A DNA stretch of 15,900 bases from Micavibrio sp. UBA2705 (GTDB taxonomy: Bacteria > Pseudomonadota > Alphaproteobacteria > Micavibrionales > Micavibrionaceae): assembly GCA_002354205.1 (NCBI GenBank), contig DELD01000009.1:1-15900 (forward strand), read 5' to 3'. This document shows positions 1 through 7,950 of this stretch, piece after piece (within the stretch, counting starts at the first letter, position 1; every line of letters begins with the position of its first letter). Made by a program: the position numbers and the translations under genes. The notes beneath the pieces were generated by a model that saw only the letters and a list, made by a program, of their open reading frames with translations, searched no databases and had not been told where the DNA came from.

Positions 1-345
1 GCAACGCTTGTTAGCGATATCATCGTAGGTGATGAAATTTATTGGACGGGCGCACAGTATGATGCTGTGGATGATGCATGGGAATGGGTTGGTGGCCCGA
101 ATGATGGCGTTGCTTTCTATGAAGGCGGCGATAACATTGATGGTGCCATTGAAGACTTTTTTAATGATACCAATACGAGCAATACACTTAATGAGCCCGA
201 TGCTCGTGCAGGACAAATCTATATGAGCGTTGGTGCAGCAGGGTATTGGCGCACAGCAAATGATGTGGGCGAATCAAATGCGCCATCGACACCATATACA
301 GGGGGGCGCGGTTACGTTATTGAGTGGGATGCGTCGGCATTTGAA
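1..345 (+). other. C-type-lectin-like domain (partial) of the RTX protein
   Basis: Window residues 1-115 carry the pattern of bacterial C-type-lectin-like domains: an early YWTGAQYD strand, the W-x-W-V-x-G-P segment followed by a GVAFYEGG turn, a divergent EPN-like loop (NEPDARAGQIYMS), a following YW (GYWRTAND), and the terminal GYVIEWDA strand. Such domains bind sugars, proteins or surfaces and are often fused to RTX arrays. The calcium/sugar site reads EPD rather than EPN, so carbohydrate binding cannot be assumed. Further N-terminal domains may lie outside the window. Confidence 0.7.
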
Positions 346-3300
346 AATGACGGTACAAATAATGACAATACGCTTTATGGCGGCACGGGTGATGATACAA
401 TCTATGCTGCTAGCGGTGATGATACGTTAGATGGTGGCGCGGGTGATGATATATTATTGGGCGGTGCAGGCGCAGATACGGTTAGTGGCGGTACAGATAA
501 TGACGTGATTTATCTTTCATCAGATGGCGTTATTGATACATATGATGGCGGCGGGGGTACAGATACGCTATCTGCAGAACAAGCAACAGCAGGTGTTGAG
601 ATTAACCTTGATAATGGCGGCAGCCAAACCATTACAAATATTGGTGGCGGCACGGTTAATATTGGCGCGGATGTGATATCTGGTTTTGAAAACATCCGTG
701 GCTCGCATTATAATGATATTTTGCAAGGTGATGCAGCGAATAATAATATTAGAGGTCATGATGGGGATGATACTATTCATGGCCATGATGGTGATGACTG
801 GCTGCTAGATGGTTATGGCGCAGACACGATCTATGGCGGTGATGGCGACGACAATGTTCGTCTAATGGGCGATAATGACGTTGATTATATTTATGCCAGT
901 TTTGATGGGGTCGATAATGATACAGGGGATACCCTTCTGTTCGAAAGGTTCTCTGGTGATATTATTGTTAACCTTGCTGCGGGAACAGTGACATCAGGTA
1001 CAGGCTATGTTGATTTTATTGATGGTTTTGAAAATGTCATAATGAATGACGACACCGATACTGATACGATTTATGGTAATGCGGCAAGCAACACAATTAC
1101 CGGCGCTGACGGTAGAGATTACATTAATGGCGGCGCAGGCGAAGATTGGCTCTATGGTAGTGATGAATCTGGCGGCCTTAGTGTTGATGGAGGTTACGTC
1201 GGAACGGCACATGAAGGTAACTGGCTTGATTATAATGCTGAAGGCGGTGCGAATGGTGTGACGGTGACCTTGAATGGCAGTAATGAAGGCACAGCCATTG
1301 ATACTTACGGCGATACGGACCATGTCTTTTATTTCACGCATGTACGCGGTACAGATCTTGTTGATACAATTACTGGTGACATTAATAACAACACTATTGA
1401 AGGCCGTGCTGGAGACGACATCATTGATGGCGGAGACGGAGATAACTTTATTTATGGTGGCACGGGGGCTGATGTTATTACAACGGGCACGGGTGACGAT
1501 GAGATCTATGCTGATGAAGGTGATGATACCGTTTATGCCGGCGCTGGGCGTGATACGATTGAAGGCTTTGATGGTAACGATCTGATCTATGGCGGTGATG
1601 GTCAGGATGAAATTTACGGCGAGCTTGGTAATGATACGCTTTATGGTGATGCGGGCGCGGATCAGCTTTTTGGCGATGCTGGCGATGACACGCTTTATGG
1701 CGGCGATAATGATGACCAACTGCATGGCGGCACGGGTAATGATTGGCTTGAAGGCGGCGACGGTAATGATAATTTCACGATGGATGTTGGTGGCGACGCA
1801 GGCGTAGATACAGCCTTTGGCGGCCTTGGTGATGATTACATGACCATTTTCAATAGTGACGGCGCTGATGATTATTTAGATGGCGGTGACGGCATTGATA
1901 CAATTGACGTGCGCCGTAATACTGGTACCGCTGGCACTGTTATTGATTTAACCAATGAAACAGCATCATATAACGGTGAAGTGAATACAATTATCGGCTT
2001 TGAAAACGTTGTTGCGGGTTCAAATATCAGCATGATTACAGTTATTGGTAGCGACGCCGATAATATTATCTATGCAACAGCATCATCTGATGGCGTTGAT
2101 ATGGCGGGTATGCAAGGTAATGATACGCTTGATGGTAGCGACACAAATGGCGGGCCGCAATCAGCAGAAGATATTGCGAATTATTCTTATGATATCGCCG
2201 GCGTTTACGTTAACCTTTCTACAGGGTCTGCGACAGATGGTTGGGGCGATACCGATACATTAATTGGCATCGAAAACACAACAGGTTCTGATTATGATGA
2301 TACATTCCAAGGCGGCGCGACGGGCGGCAACACGATTGATGGCGGCGCTGGTGATGATACAATTTACGGCACAGGCGGCGGCGTAGGTGATTTAGATGTA
2401 TTAATCGGCGGCGCAGATACGGATACAGCATATTTGATATCGAGTGTTTCTACAGCCGCTGTTTCACTTGACCTGACAACAGGTGATTATGATGTTGATT
2501 CTTTGGCTGCTGGTAATGTAAGCGGCGTTGAAATTATCCATACGGCGCGCGGTAATGATGTGGTTACGGGTTCAACTGGTGATGATACGCTTTATACCTC
2601 ATTTGGTAATGATGTGCTTGATTTGGGCGCCGGTAATGACTTTGTCGATGCTGGCCGTGATAATGACACGATTGATGGTGAAGCAGGTATTGATACTGTT
2701 GATTATACCAATGACGCCGCGCTGATTATTGTCGACCTTCAAACAGGTAAAGATGATGTAACCGTTCAACAGGATTCTGGCGGCGCGAACGGTACGGATA
2801 GACTCTATAATATTGAACGTATTAACGGCACGGCGCAGGATGATGTGTTCCGCATCACAGCCACAGTTATCGCGGCGCTTGCGGTGACAAGTAATATATA
2901 TGATGCGGGCGCGGCTACTGGCGTTGATACAATTGAAGTCTTAAGTGGCGATATTGATTTTGATCTTTCGGATTTAGCAACGAATTTTGTGAATATCGAA
3001 GATATTGATCTAACAGAGGCTGAAATTGTATCTGCAAATCCTTTGGTTATTAATGCGGCTGATGTTTATGCTCTGCTTGGTGGGTCAGGTATTGCGGGTG
3101 GTAAGACATTAACGATCCATGCGGATGATGGCTTTGCTTTCGATGCGACGATGGCCGATGCAACAAGTGTTACCCCGAGTGGCAATGATTACACAATTAC
3201 TTATGCTGGTGAAACCTTCACGCTCAGCCTTGATATTGGCGTAATTGAAGCGACGGCAGGGGCAGATTCGTTAACGGGTTCTTCGGGCGCGAATACGATT

Positions 3301-6084
3301 GACGGTCTTGCCGGCGATGATACGATTTGGGGGCTTGCAGGTAATGATGTTCTTACCGGTGGCGCAGACCAAGATACGCTCTTTGGTGGCACGGGTACTG
3401 ACACATTATATGGCGGCACGGGGAATGATATTCTTTATGGCGGTGATGGCGGTGATCAGCTCCGTGGTGAAGATGGTAATGATACGTTAATTGGTGGTGC
3501 CGGTACTGATATTTTAACGGGCGGTAATGGCATTGACGTTCTTGATTATCGTTTAGGCGGTGGCAGTAACAGCGTGAATATCAACCTTACGACCGCCGTG
3601 ATTAATGATGATCATAATAATAATGATACACTAAATGATAATATCGAGATTATTTATGCAACTGACCTTGCTGACACATATACAGGCGGCAATTATGCAG
3701 TAACAGTTTACGGTGAAGACGGCGCGGATAGCTTTACCGATGCGGGCGGCGCAGAAATTCTTTATGGCGGTAATGATAATGACAGCTTTACTGTTAGCGC
3801 AGACGGCGTTGTTGATAGCTTCTATGGTGATGCGGGGCTTGATACAATAGACCTAAGCGCGTTAAGCGGCGGTGCGATTGTCATTGACCTTGTGGGCAAT
3901 ACGCTTACTGCCACGGGTAATGGCGCAGATGTGATTGACTCGATTGAAAACGTTGTGCTTTCAAGCGGTAATGACACGGTCTATGGCGAAGAAGGTGTGA
4001 ACAATACCATCACTGGCGGGGCGGGTAGTGATACGGTTGACTATTCTGCGCATAGCGGGCCGATTGTTGTGGCGCTAAATGGTAGCAACAATGTGAATGT
4101 CACAGTGAGCGGATCTGCAGATGAAGATGTTCTAAACGGCGTTGAGAATATTATTGGTACTGATGCGGCTGATACAATCACAGGTGACGCGCTCGTTAAC
4201 CGTTTGATCGGTAATGACGGCGCGGATACATTAGACGGTCAAGGTGCAGCGGATTATTTGGATGGCGGCGCTGGCGCGGATACCTTACTCGGCGGTGCGG
4301 GCAATGATACAATTGTCGGCGGCGCAGGTGATGACGTTATTGATGGCGGCACAGGCATAGATAAACTTGATTACGCTAGTGAAGCAAACGCAATTGTCGT
4401 CGATATGTCAGTGAGCGCAGGCGAAGTAACAGGTGTAAGCTCTGGCACAGATGATATTACAAACATCAATGAGATTGTTGGTACAGATTATAATGATATA
4501 TTCACGGCAGATACTGATGGCATGATCTTCCGCGGCGGTACTGGCGCTGATACATTCACAGGCGGCGCCGCAGCAGATATTTTCCATGGCGGTGCGGATG
4601 CTGACTTGTTTATCATCAACAATGATAATGCAGGCGACCAATTTAATGGTGATGCAGGCTTAGATATCTTAGATGCAAGTAGCCTTGCGGGTTATATCAC
4701 GGTTGATTTAACGCAGGCTATTGCGGATGCGCGCCTCGAAAACTTTGGCGATACTATGGGTAATGATGCAATTACAGGTATTGAAGGCTTCATCGGTACG
4801 GCGGGTAACGATAGCTTCATCGGCATTACAGGCGAAGATAACTATTTTGATGGTAATGGCGGCGCAGCTGACGTGGTTAACTATTCAGGTATTAGCGGCG
4901 TTGCGAGCGGTATTATCGTTACGTTGAACGGTAGCACCGATGCATCAGTAAGCATTAATGGTTCGGCTGACGACACGATTAAAAACATCGAGAATGTTAT
5001 TGGTTCAAACTTTGCGGATACAATTATTGGCGATAGCGCGGCGAACGTTCTTACAGGTAATGGTGGGGCTGACGTTATAGATGGCGGCGCAGGCCTAGAT
5101 ACCATTGATGCCGGCGCTGGCGATGATATTATTGAAGTGTCAACTGATGATGGCGTTATTGACATCATTGATGGTGGCGCGAATATTGATACGATTGATT
5201 ATTCAGACTTAGCGCAGAGCATTGTGGTTGACCTTGATGGCTCTAATGCTGTTGACGTATCAATTGGCGGCAGTGTCGGCGATAATATAGTCAATATTGA
5301 AAATGTTACAGGTTCATCTGTTGCGGATATTCTGACCGGTGACACTTTGACCAATATCCTGAACGGTATGGGCGGTAATGATACGCTTGATGGTGATGGC
5401 GGTGATGACACATTATATGGCGGCGATGACAATGATACGTTAGATGGCGGCGCTGGTAATGACGCATTATTTGGTGAAGCAGGCGATGACTTGTTCCTTG
5501 GTAGTATCGGTACAGATAGTTACGATGGCGGCGTTGGCGGCAGTGATACAATTGACTTTAGTGCCGTGTCAGGTGACATTAACCTCGACCTTACAAATGA
5601 AACTGCGACAAAAATCGGTGATAGTAGCAACCAAGATAATTTCACCGAGATTGAAAACCTTATTCTTGGCGCAGGTGCAGATGCCTTTGTAATGGATGCA
5701 GATGACCTTACCAACTTTACGGCGATTGATGGCGGTGCGGGCTTGGATACATTAACGTTTAATGCAACATCTATGGATTTAGATACCTTTGGCGGTGATG
5801 GCTTTGATGGCACAGATTTAGCGGCTGTATTTAGTGATATTGAAGAGCTTGATTTCACAAATATCACATCGACTGGCGGTAGCTTCTCGCTCGCAGGGGA
5901 AGATCTGAAGGGTATTCTTGGTGACGATAATACGGATAATTTAACTATCCAAATGGATTCTGGTACAGGTTTCAGTTTTGATGGTTCCGGCTTAACATTA
6001 TCGGGTACAGTTGGTAATACTACGACCTATACATATGATGATGGCGGTACGATTTATACCGTAGATGTTATTGATAACGTCTAA
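1..6084 (+). CDS. Giant RTX (hemolysin-type calcium-binding repeat) protein with C-type-lectin-like domain, 5' partial
   Basis: The frame is open from base 1, so the true start lies upstream; a GTG at 67 sits inside a folded domain and is unlikely to be the start. 2027 residues are visible. Residues 1 to about 115 look like a bacterial C-type-lectin-like domain (WEWVGGPNDG near 30-39, NEPDAR, GYVIEWDA at 104-111). From about residue 121 onward there are many GGxGxDxUx nonapeptides, which bind Ca2+ and fold as parallel beta-rolls in this family. They alternate with about 15 linker units of the form DTxDYS...IVVxLxG...xxIENVxGT. Residues 1916-2027 form a C-terminal module resembling the type I secretion target domains of large RTX adhesins. 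The protein is very acidic, with few lysines, and I noticed no cysteine, as expected for an exported Ca-dependent protein. A surface or extracellular adhesin role is inferred; no catalytic domain or secretion gene is visible here. Confidence 0.93.
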   Translation, partial: ATLVSDIIVGDEIYWTGAQYDAVDDAWEWVGGPNDGVAFYEGGDNIDGAIEDFFNDTNTSNTLNEPDARAGQIYMSVGAAGYWRTANDVGESNAPSTPYTGGRGYVIEWDASAFENDGTNNDNTLYGGTGDDTIYAASGDDTLDGGAGDDILLGGAGADTVSGGTDNDVIYLSSDGVIDTYDGGGGTDTLSAEQATAGVEINLDNGGSQTITNIGGGTVNIGADVISGFENIRGSHYNDILQGDAANNNIRGHDGDDTIHGHDGDDWLLDGYGADTIYGGDGDDNVRLMGDNDVDYIYASFDGVDNDTGDTLLFERFSGDIIVNLAAGTVTSGTGYVDFIDGFENVIMNDDTDTDTIYGNAASNTITGADGRDYINGGAGEDWLYGSDESGGLSVDGGYVGTAHEGNWLDYNAEGGANGVTVTLNGSNEGTAIDTYGDTDHVFYFTHVRGTDLVDTITGDINNNTIEGRAGDDIIDGGDGDNFIYGGTGADVITTGTGDDEIYADEGDDTVYAGAGRDTIEGFDGNDLIYGGDGQDEIYGELGNDTLYGDAGADQLFGDAGDDTLYGGDNDDQLHGGTGNDWLEGGDGNDNFTMDVGGDAGVDTAFGGLGDDYMTIFNSDGADDYLDGGDGIDTIDVRRNTGTAGTVIDLTNETASYNGEVNTIIGFENVVAGSNISMITVIGSDADNIIYATASSDGVDMAGMQGNDTLDGSDTNGGPQSAEDIANYSYDIAGVYVNLSTGSATDGWGDTDTLIGIENTTGSDYDDTFQGGATGGNTIDGGAGDDTIYGTGGGVGDLDVLIGGADTDTAYLISSVSTAAVSLDLTTGDYDVDSLAAGNVSGVEIIHTARGNDVVTGSTGDDTLYTSFGNDVLDLGAGNDFVDAGRDNDTIDGEAGIDTVDYTNDAALIIVDLQTGKDDVTVQQDSGGANGTDRLYNIERINGTAQDDVFRITATVIAALAVTSNIYDAGAATGVDTIEVLSGDIDFDLSDLATNFVNIEDIDLTEAEIVSANPLVINAADVYALLGGSGIAGGKTLTIHADDGFAFDATMADATSVTPSGNDYTITYAGETFTLSLDIGVIEATAGADSLTGSSGANTIDGLAGDDTIWGLAGNDVLTGGADQDTLFGGTGTDTLYGGTGNDILYGGDGGDQLRGEDGNDTLIGGAGTDILTGGNGIDVLDYRLGGGSNSVNINLTTAVINDDHNNNDTLNDNIEIIYATDLADTYTGGNYAVTVYGEDGADSFTDAGGAEILYGGNDNDSFTVSADGVVDSFYGDAGLDTIDLSALSGGAIVIDLVGNTLTATGNGADVIDSIENVVLSSGNDTVYGEEGVNNTITGGAGSDTVDYSAHSGPIVVALNGSNNVNVTVSGSADEDVLNGVENIIGTDAADTITGDALVNRLIGNDGADTLDGQGAADYLDGGAGADTLLGGAGNDTIVGGAGDDVIDGGTGIDKLDYASEANAIVVDMSVSAGEVTGVSSGTDDITNINEIVGTDYNDIFTADTDGMIFRGGTGADTFTGGAAADIFHGGADADLFIINNDNAGDQFNGDAGLDILDASSLAGYITVDLTQAIADARLENFGDTMGNDAITGIEGFIGTAGNDSFIGITGEDNYFDGNGGAADVVNYSGISGVASGIIVTLNGSTDASVSINGSADDTIKNIENVIGSNFADTIIGDSAANVLTGNGGADVIDGGAGLDTIDAGAGDDIIEVSTDDGVIDIIDGGANIDTIDYSDLAQSIVVDLDGSNAVDVSIGGSVGDNIVNIENVTGSSVADILTGDTLTNILNGMGGNDTLDGDGGDDTLYGGDDNDTLDGGAGNDALFGEAGDDLFLGSIGTDSYDGGVGGSDTIDFSAVSGDINLDLTNETATKIGDSSNQDNFTEIENLILGAGADAFVMDADDLTNFTAIDGGAGLDTLTFNATSMDLDTFGGDGFDGTDLAAVFSDIEELDFTNITSTGGSFSLAGEDLKGILGDDNTDNLTIQMDSGTGFSFDGSGLTLSGTVGNTTTYTYDDGGTIYTVDVIDNV
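1390..1911 (+). repeat. Longest uninterrupted RTX nonapeptide array
   Basis: About 170 codons read as nearly continuous GGxGxDxUx-type nonapeptides (for example GRAGDDIID, GGDGDNFIY, GGTGADVIT, GGDGQDEIY, GDAGADQLF, GGTGNDWLE). In known RTX structures such tandem units stack into a Ca2+-loaded parallel beta-roll. At DNA level the array is a degenerate 27-bp tandem repeat rich in GGCGGT and GATGAT. Shorter arrays lie at about 361-590, 720-880, 2320-2420, 3250-3540, 4200-4360, 5047-5190 and 5356-5540. Confidence 0.85.
2926..3243 (+). repeat. Internal domain resembling the protein's own C-terminal module
   Basis: Residues 976-1081 contain no RTX nonapeptides. They share ordered landmarks with residues 1916-2027 at the C-terminus: DTIEV / DTLTF, then NIEDIDLT / DIEELDFT, then LVINAADVYALLG / FSLAGEDLKGILG, then TLTIHADDGFAFDA / NLTIQMDSGTGFSFDG, then DYTITYAGETFTLSL / TYTYDDGGTIYTVDV. 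Order and spacing are kept (106 versus 112 residues). I infer the two are homologous copies; the internal one is followed directly by a fresh RTX array beginning near 3250. Confidence 0.7.
4030..4200 (+). repeat. RTX linker module, copy A
   Basis: This 57-residue unit starts DTVDYSAHSGPIVVALNGS and ends IIGTDAADTITGDALVN. It is the best-conserved type of linker between beta-rolls, with closest relatives at 4870-5046 and 5188-5355. The shared core is an aromatic DYS strand, a VVxLxGS strand, a VxVxGSxxD strand, xIENVxG and ADxxTGDxxxN. Divergent units of the same plan recur from about 562, 928, 1231, 1894, 2167, 2401, 2689, 3532, 3838, 4360, 4660 and 5539. Confidence 0.75.
4870..5046 (+). repeat. 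RTX linker module, copy B
   Basis: This 59-residue unit begins DVVNYSGISG and ends SNFADTIIGDSAAN. It carries a 3-residue insertion (near VASG) relative to copy A, and shares the LNGS, INGSADD and IENVIGS segments with it. It is followed by a short RTX array reading GNGGADVID, GGAGLDTID, AGAGDDIIE. Confidence 0.75.
5188..5355 (+). repeat. RTX linker module, copy C
   Basis: This 56-residue unit begins DTIDYSDLAQSIVVDLDGS and ends SVADILTGDTLTN. It is the third close copy and leads into a well-formed RTX array (GMGGNDTLD, GDGGDDTLY, GGDDNDTLD, GGAGNDALF). Its position just after copy B suggests local duplication of a linker-plus-beta-roll unit. Confidence 0.75.
5746..6081 (+). other. C-terminal, probable type I secretion-proximal module of the RTX protein
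   Basis: After the last linker unit (from about 5539) the protein leaves the glycine/aspartate repeats for a 112-residue beta-rich domain containing DIEELDFT, FSLAGEDLKGILG, NLTIQMDSGTGF and TYTYDDGGTIYTVDV, ending in VIDNV. This layout resembles the C-terminal target domains of large T1SS-exported RTX proteins (the VCA0849-like subclass), whose extreme C-terminus is read by the ABC/MFP/OMP exporter. The assignment rests on pattern only. Confidence 0.6.
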
Positions 6085-6776
6085 TACTCAGCCATCAAAA
6101 TTTCGCGAATTAAGGGAATTGTTATATTGCGCTTTTCGGATAGCGCGCGGGCATCGGCCTGCGTGACAAGGTCGCGCGCGGCAGCGAAGGAACGTTCCAT
6201 ACGCGGCAAAATATATTGCAGAACATCTTCATTAATCGTGATTTGACGGTCACGGAATAATTTTACAAGCAAAGCTGTGAGCAGCATTTCATCAGGCGGG
6301 GCGATCGCGATGCTCGGCGCAGCACGCAAGCGCGAGGCTAAATCTGGTATCTCAAAATTCAGGGCTATAGCGGGTGCGCGGCTTGTCAACAATACGCTGC
6401 GTTGCGATTCCTTTAATATATTATAAAGGTGGAAAAGCTTCTCTTCACAGCGACGGTCGCCAATTAATAAATCGGCATGGCGCAAGGCTATATGGTCTGC
6501 CATTTGGCTAATTTGCTCTGCGTCATTATTTATAATATCGTCAGGGTTCAGCAAAACTGCATTGCTTTTCTGTGCCCATACGGCACAGAGATGTGTCTTA
6601 CCGCTTGCCGGCGGCCCATATAAAATGAGGGCGGGGGCGGGCCATTCAGGCCAACGGTCAACCCATGCAGCAGCATCCTGATTGTTAGAGGCAATCAAAA
6701 AATCTTCGCGCCCATAAGCCGCGCGATGTTGAAGGTCTAGTGGAATTTGCGTATATGCTGCATTTTTATCTGTCAT
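6081..6776 (-). CDS. hdaA: HdaA-type regulator of DnaA (AAA+ protein of RIDA)
   Basis: This 231-residue protein matches the Hda/HdaA family, which works with the loaded DNA-polymerase sliding clamp to make DnaA hydrolyse ATP and so limits re-initiation of replication. The N-terminus carries a clamp-binding motif, QIPLDL at residues 10-15, then the alphaproteobacterial signature YGREDFLIAS. The AAA+ core has Walker A GPPASGKTH (54-62, K60), a Walker B-like LLIGD (103-107), LLTSR around sensor 1, the box VII arginine in DLASRL (R149) and a sensor-2 arginine in AARDL (R201). The Walker B is odd: glycine stands where an acidic residue is usual. The gene is last of three on this strand, 33 bp after the permease gene, and its TAG stop overlaps the stop of the convergent RTX gene. 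No strong ribosome binding site precedes the ATG. Confidence 0.92.
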   Translation of the reverse strand: MTDKNAAYTQIPLDLQHRAAYGREDFLIASNNQDAAAWVDRWPEWPAPALILYGPPASGKTHLCAVWAQKSNAVLLNPDDIINNDAEQISQMADHIALRHADLLIGDRRCEEKLFHLYNILKESQRSVLLTSRAPAIALNFEIPDLASRLRAAPSIAIAPPDEMLLTALLVKLFRDRQITINEDVLQYILPRMERSFAAARDLVTQADARALSEKRNITIPLIREILMAEY

Positions 6777-6786
6777 AGCACTATGA
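6773..6786. repeat. Short palindrome over the hdaA start codon
   Basis: TCATAG-CA-CTATGA is a perfect 6-bp inverted repeat with a 2-bp centre. On the minus strand it contains the hdaA ATG. The loop is too small for a strong RNA hairpin as drawn; a protein site or chance are both possible. Confidence 0.3.
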
Positions 6787-6809
6787 TATAGCTGAAAAAC
6801 GCGCCAAGG

Positions 6810-7934
6810 TTAAGCTGATTTTTCTGTTTTCTTTGGCGTTTTACGTTTTGCGGCTGGCTTCGCTTTGGTTTCCTGCGCTTGTTTTCCGGTGTAAAGCTGG
6901 GTTGCTTTATATTGCGATATGGCAAAGCCGATCAGCACGCCGATAATTGCGGCGACAGGAACAGCAAGGAACATGCCTGCTATGCCCATTAATGCACCGC
7001 CCGCTAGAACAGAGAAGATGACCCATAAAGGATGCAGTCCGACTTGGTCGCCAACAAGTTTTGGGGTAAGGAAATTGCCTTCGATGATTTGACCAAAAAT
7101 AAATATGCCAGCAATCAGCCCTGTATAGCCAATTTCACCAGTTGTTAGCCATGCGGTCACGGTAGCAGCGAACAGGCCACCAATTGCGCCAAGCATAGGG
7201 ATGATGGACAATGCCCCCGCACTTAAGCCAATAATTACGCCGTATTCTAGCCCCGCAAGTTTAAGGGCGATGGCATAGAAGACAGCCAAGAAACACGCGA
7301 CCATTAATTGACCGCGAATAAAGCCGGAAACAATGTTATGCATACGGGTGAGTAGTGTTTTGAGTGTTCTTTCGTGGCGTCTTGGCATAAGGCCTTCCAA
7401 ATATTTCATGATTTTCGGCCATTCCCTGATAAAGAAAAAGGCTGAAAGTGGGGTGAGTGCCAAGATGGACAAAATAGAAAGCACCGAGCTGCCGCCTGCG
7501 GCAAGGCCGCTTAAAAATTTGTTGCTGGCTTTGAGGGCTGTGTCTTTTTGCTCAAATAAAATGGCAAGGATATCGCTTTGGCTTTCTAACCCTGTTTTTT
7601 GCTTGATGATTTCTATATAAGGCGCAGAAAGGCTTTTTAAGCTTTCTATATAGCTTGGTATGGCTTCAACCAATGTTTTAAGCTCGTTATAAAGCGCAGG
7701 GACGATCAGGATAAGTATTGATGTCAGCACAAGGAAACACGTGACCAACATAAAAATGGTGGACAGGCTTCGGTTCATGCCCCATTTGTCGAGACGTTCA
7801 ACAAACGGATCAAGCAGGTAAGCAATGGCTGCGCCCAAAACGAATGGGAGTAATACGGATTGCAGCGCCCAAAAGCTAAACAAAACCAATGATAAAATGC
7901 ATAGCCAAAAGATGCTTTGTTTTTCAATACTCAT
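6810..7934 (-). CDS. AI-2E / PerM family transporter (DUF20-type permease)
   Basis: This 374-residue integral membrane protein has the family layout. Two N-terminal hydrophobic segments (about 8-41) and a third (57-80) are followed by a soluble amphipathic stretch (about 81-145). A helix near 145-170 and a dense C-terminal block of helices (about 205-340) come next. The conserved proline/glycine segment SIIPMLGAIGG (243-253) and the IIEGNFLTPKLVGDQVGLHP region (283-302) are characteristic. Members have been linked to autoinducer-2 export (TqsA) or to Na+/H+ exchange, but the substrate cannot be read here. A lysine-rich cytoplasmic tail (about 350-374) is unusually basic. The gene lies 16 bp after the DUF2066 gene, and an AGGA on the minus strand about 10 nt before the ATG supports this start. 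It belongs to the DUF2066-permease-hdaA operon. Confidence 0.9.
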   Translation of the reverse strand: MSIEKQSIFWLCILSLVLFSFWALQSVLLPFVLGAAIAYLLDPFVERLDKWGMNRSLSTIFMLVTCFLVLTSILILIVPALYNELKTLVEAIPSYIESLKSLSAPYIEIIKQKTGLESQSDILAILFEQKDTALKASNKFLSGLAAGGSSVLSILSILALTPLSAFFFIREWPKIMKYLEGLMPRRHERTLKTLLTRMHNIVSGFIRGQLMVACFLAVFYAIALKLAGLEYGVIIGLSAGALSIIPMLGAIGGLFAATVTAWLTTGEIGYTGLIAGIFIFGQIIEGNFLTPKLVGDQVGLHPLWVIFSVLAGGALMGIAGMFLAVPVAAIIGVLIGFAISQYKATQLYTGKQAQETKAKPAAKRKTPKKTEKSA

Positions 7935-7950
7935 CGTTTATATGTCCTGT

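Noticed and set aside
994..1725. A 243-codon open frame on the minus strand, opposite the RTX gene
   Set aside because: It is the antisense shadow of GAT/GGC-rich repeat codons; the product is low-complexity I/T/A/N sequence with no recognisable family, and the plus-strand RTX reading is unambiguous.
361..5540. Degenerate 27-bp tandem repeats as a CRISPR array or non-coding satellite
   Set aside because: The periodicity follows codons of GGxGxDxUx nonapeptides in one continuous frame, units are degenerate and have no unique spacers.
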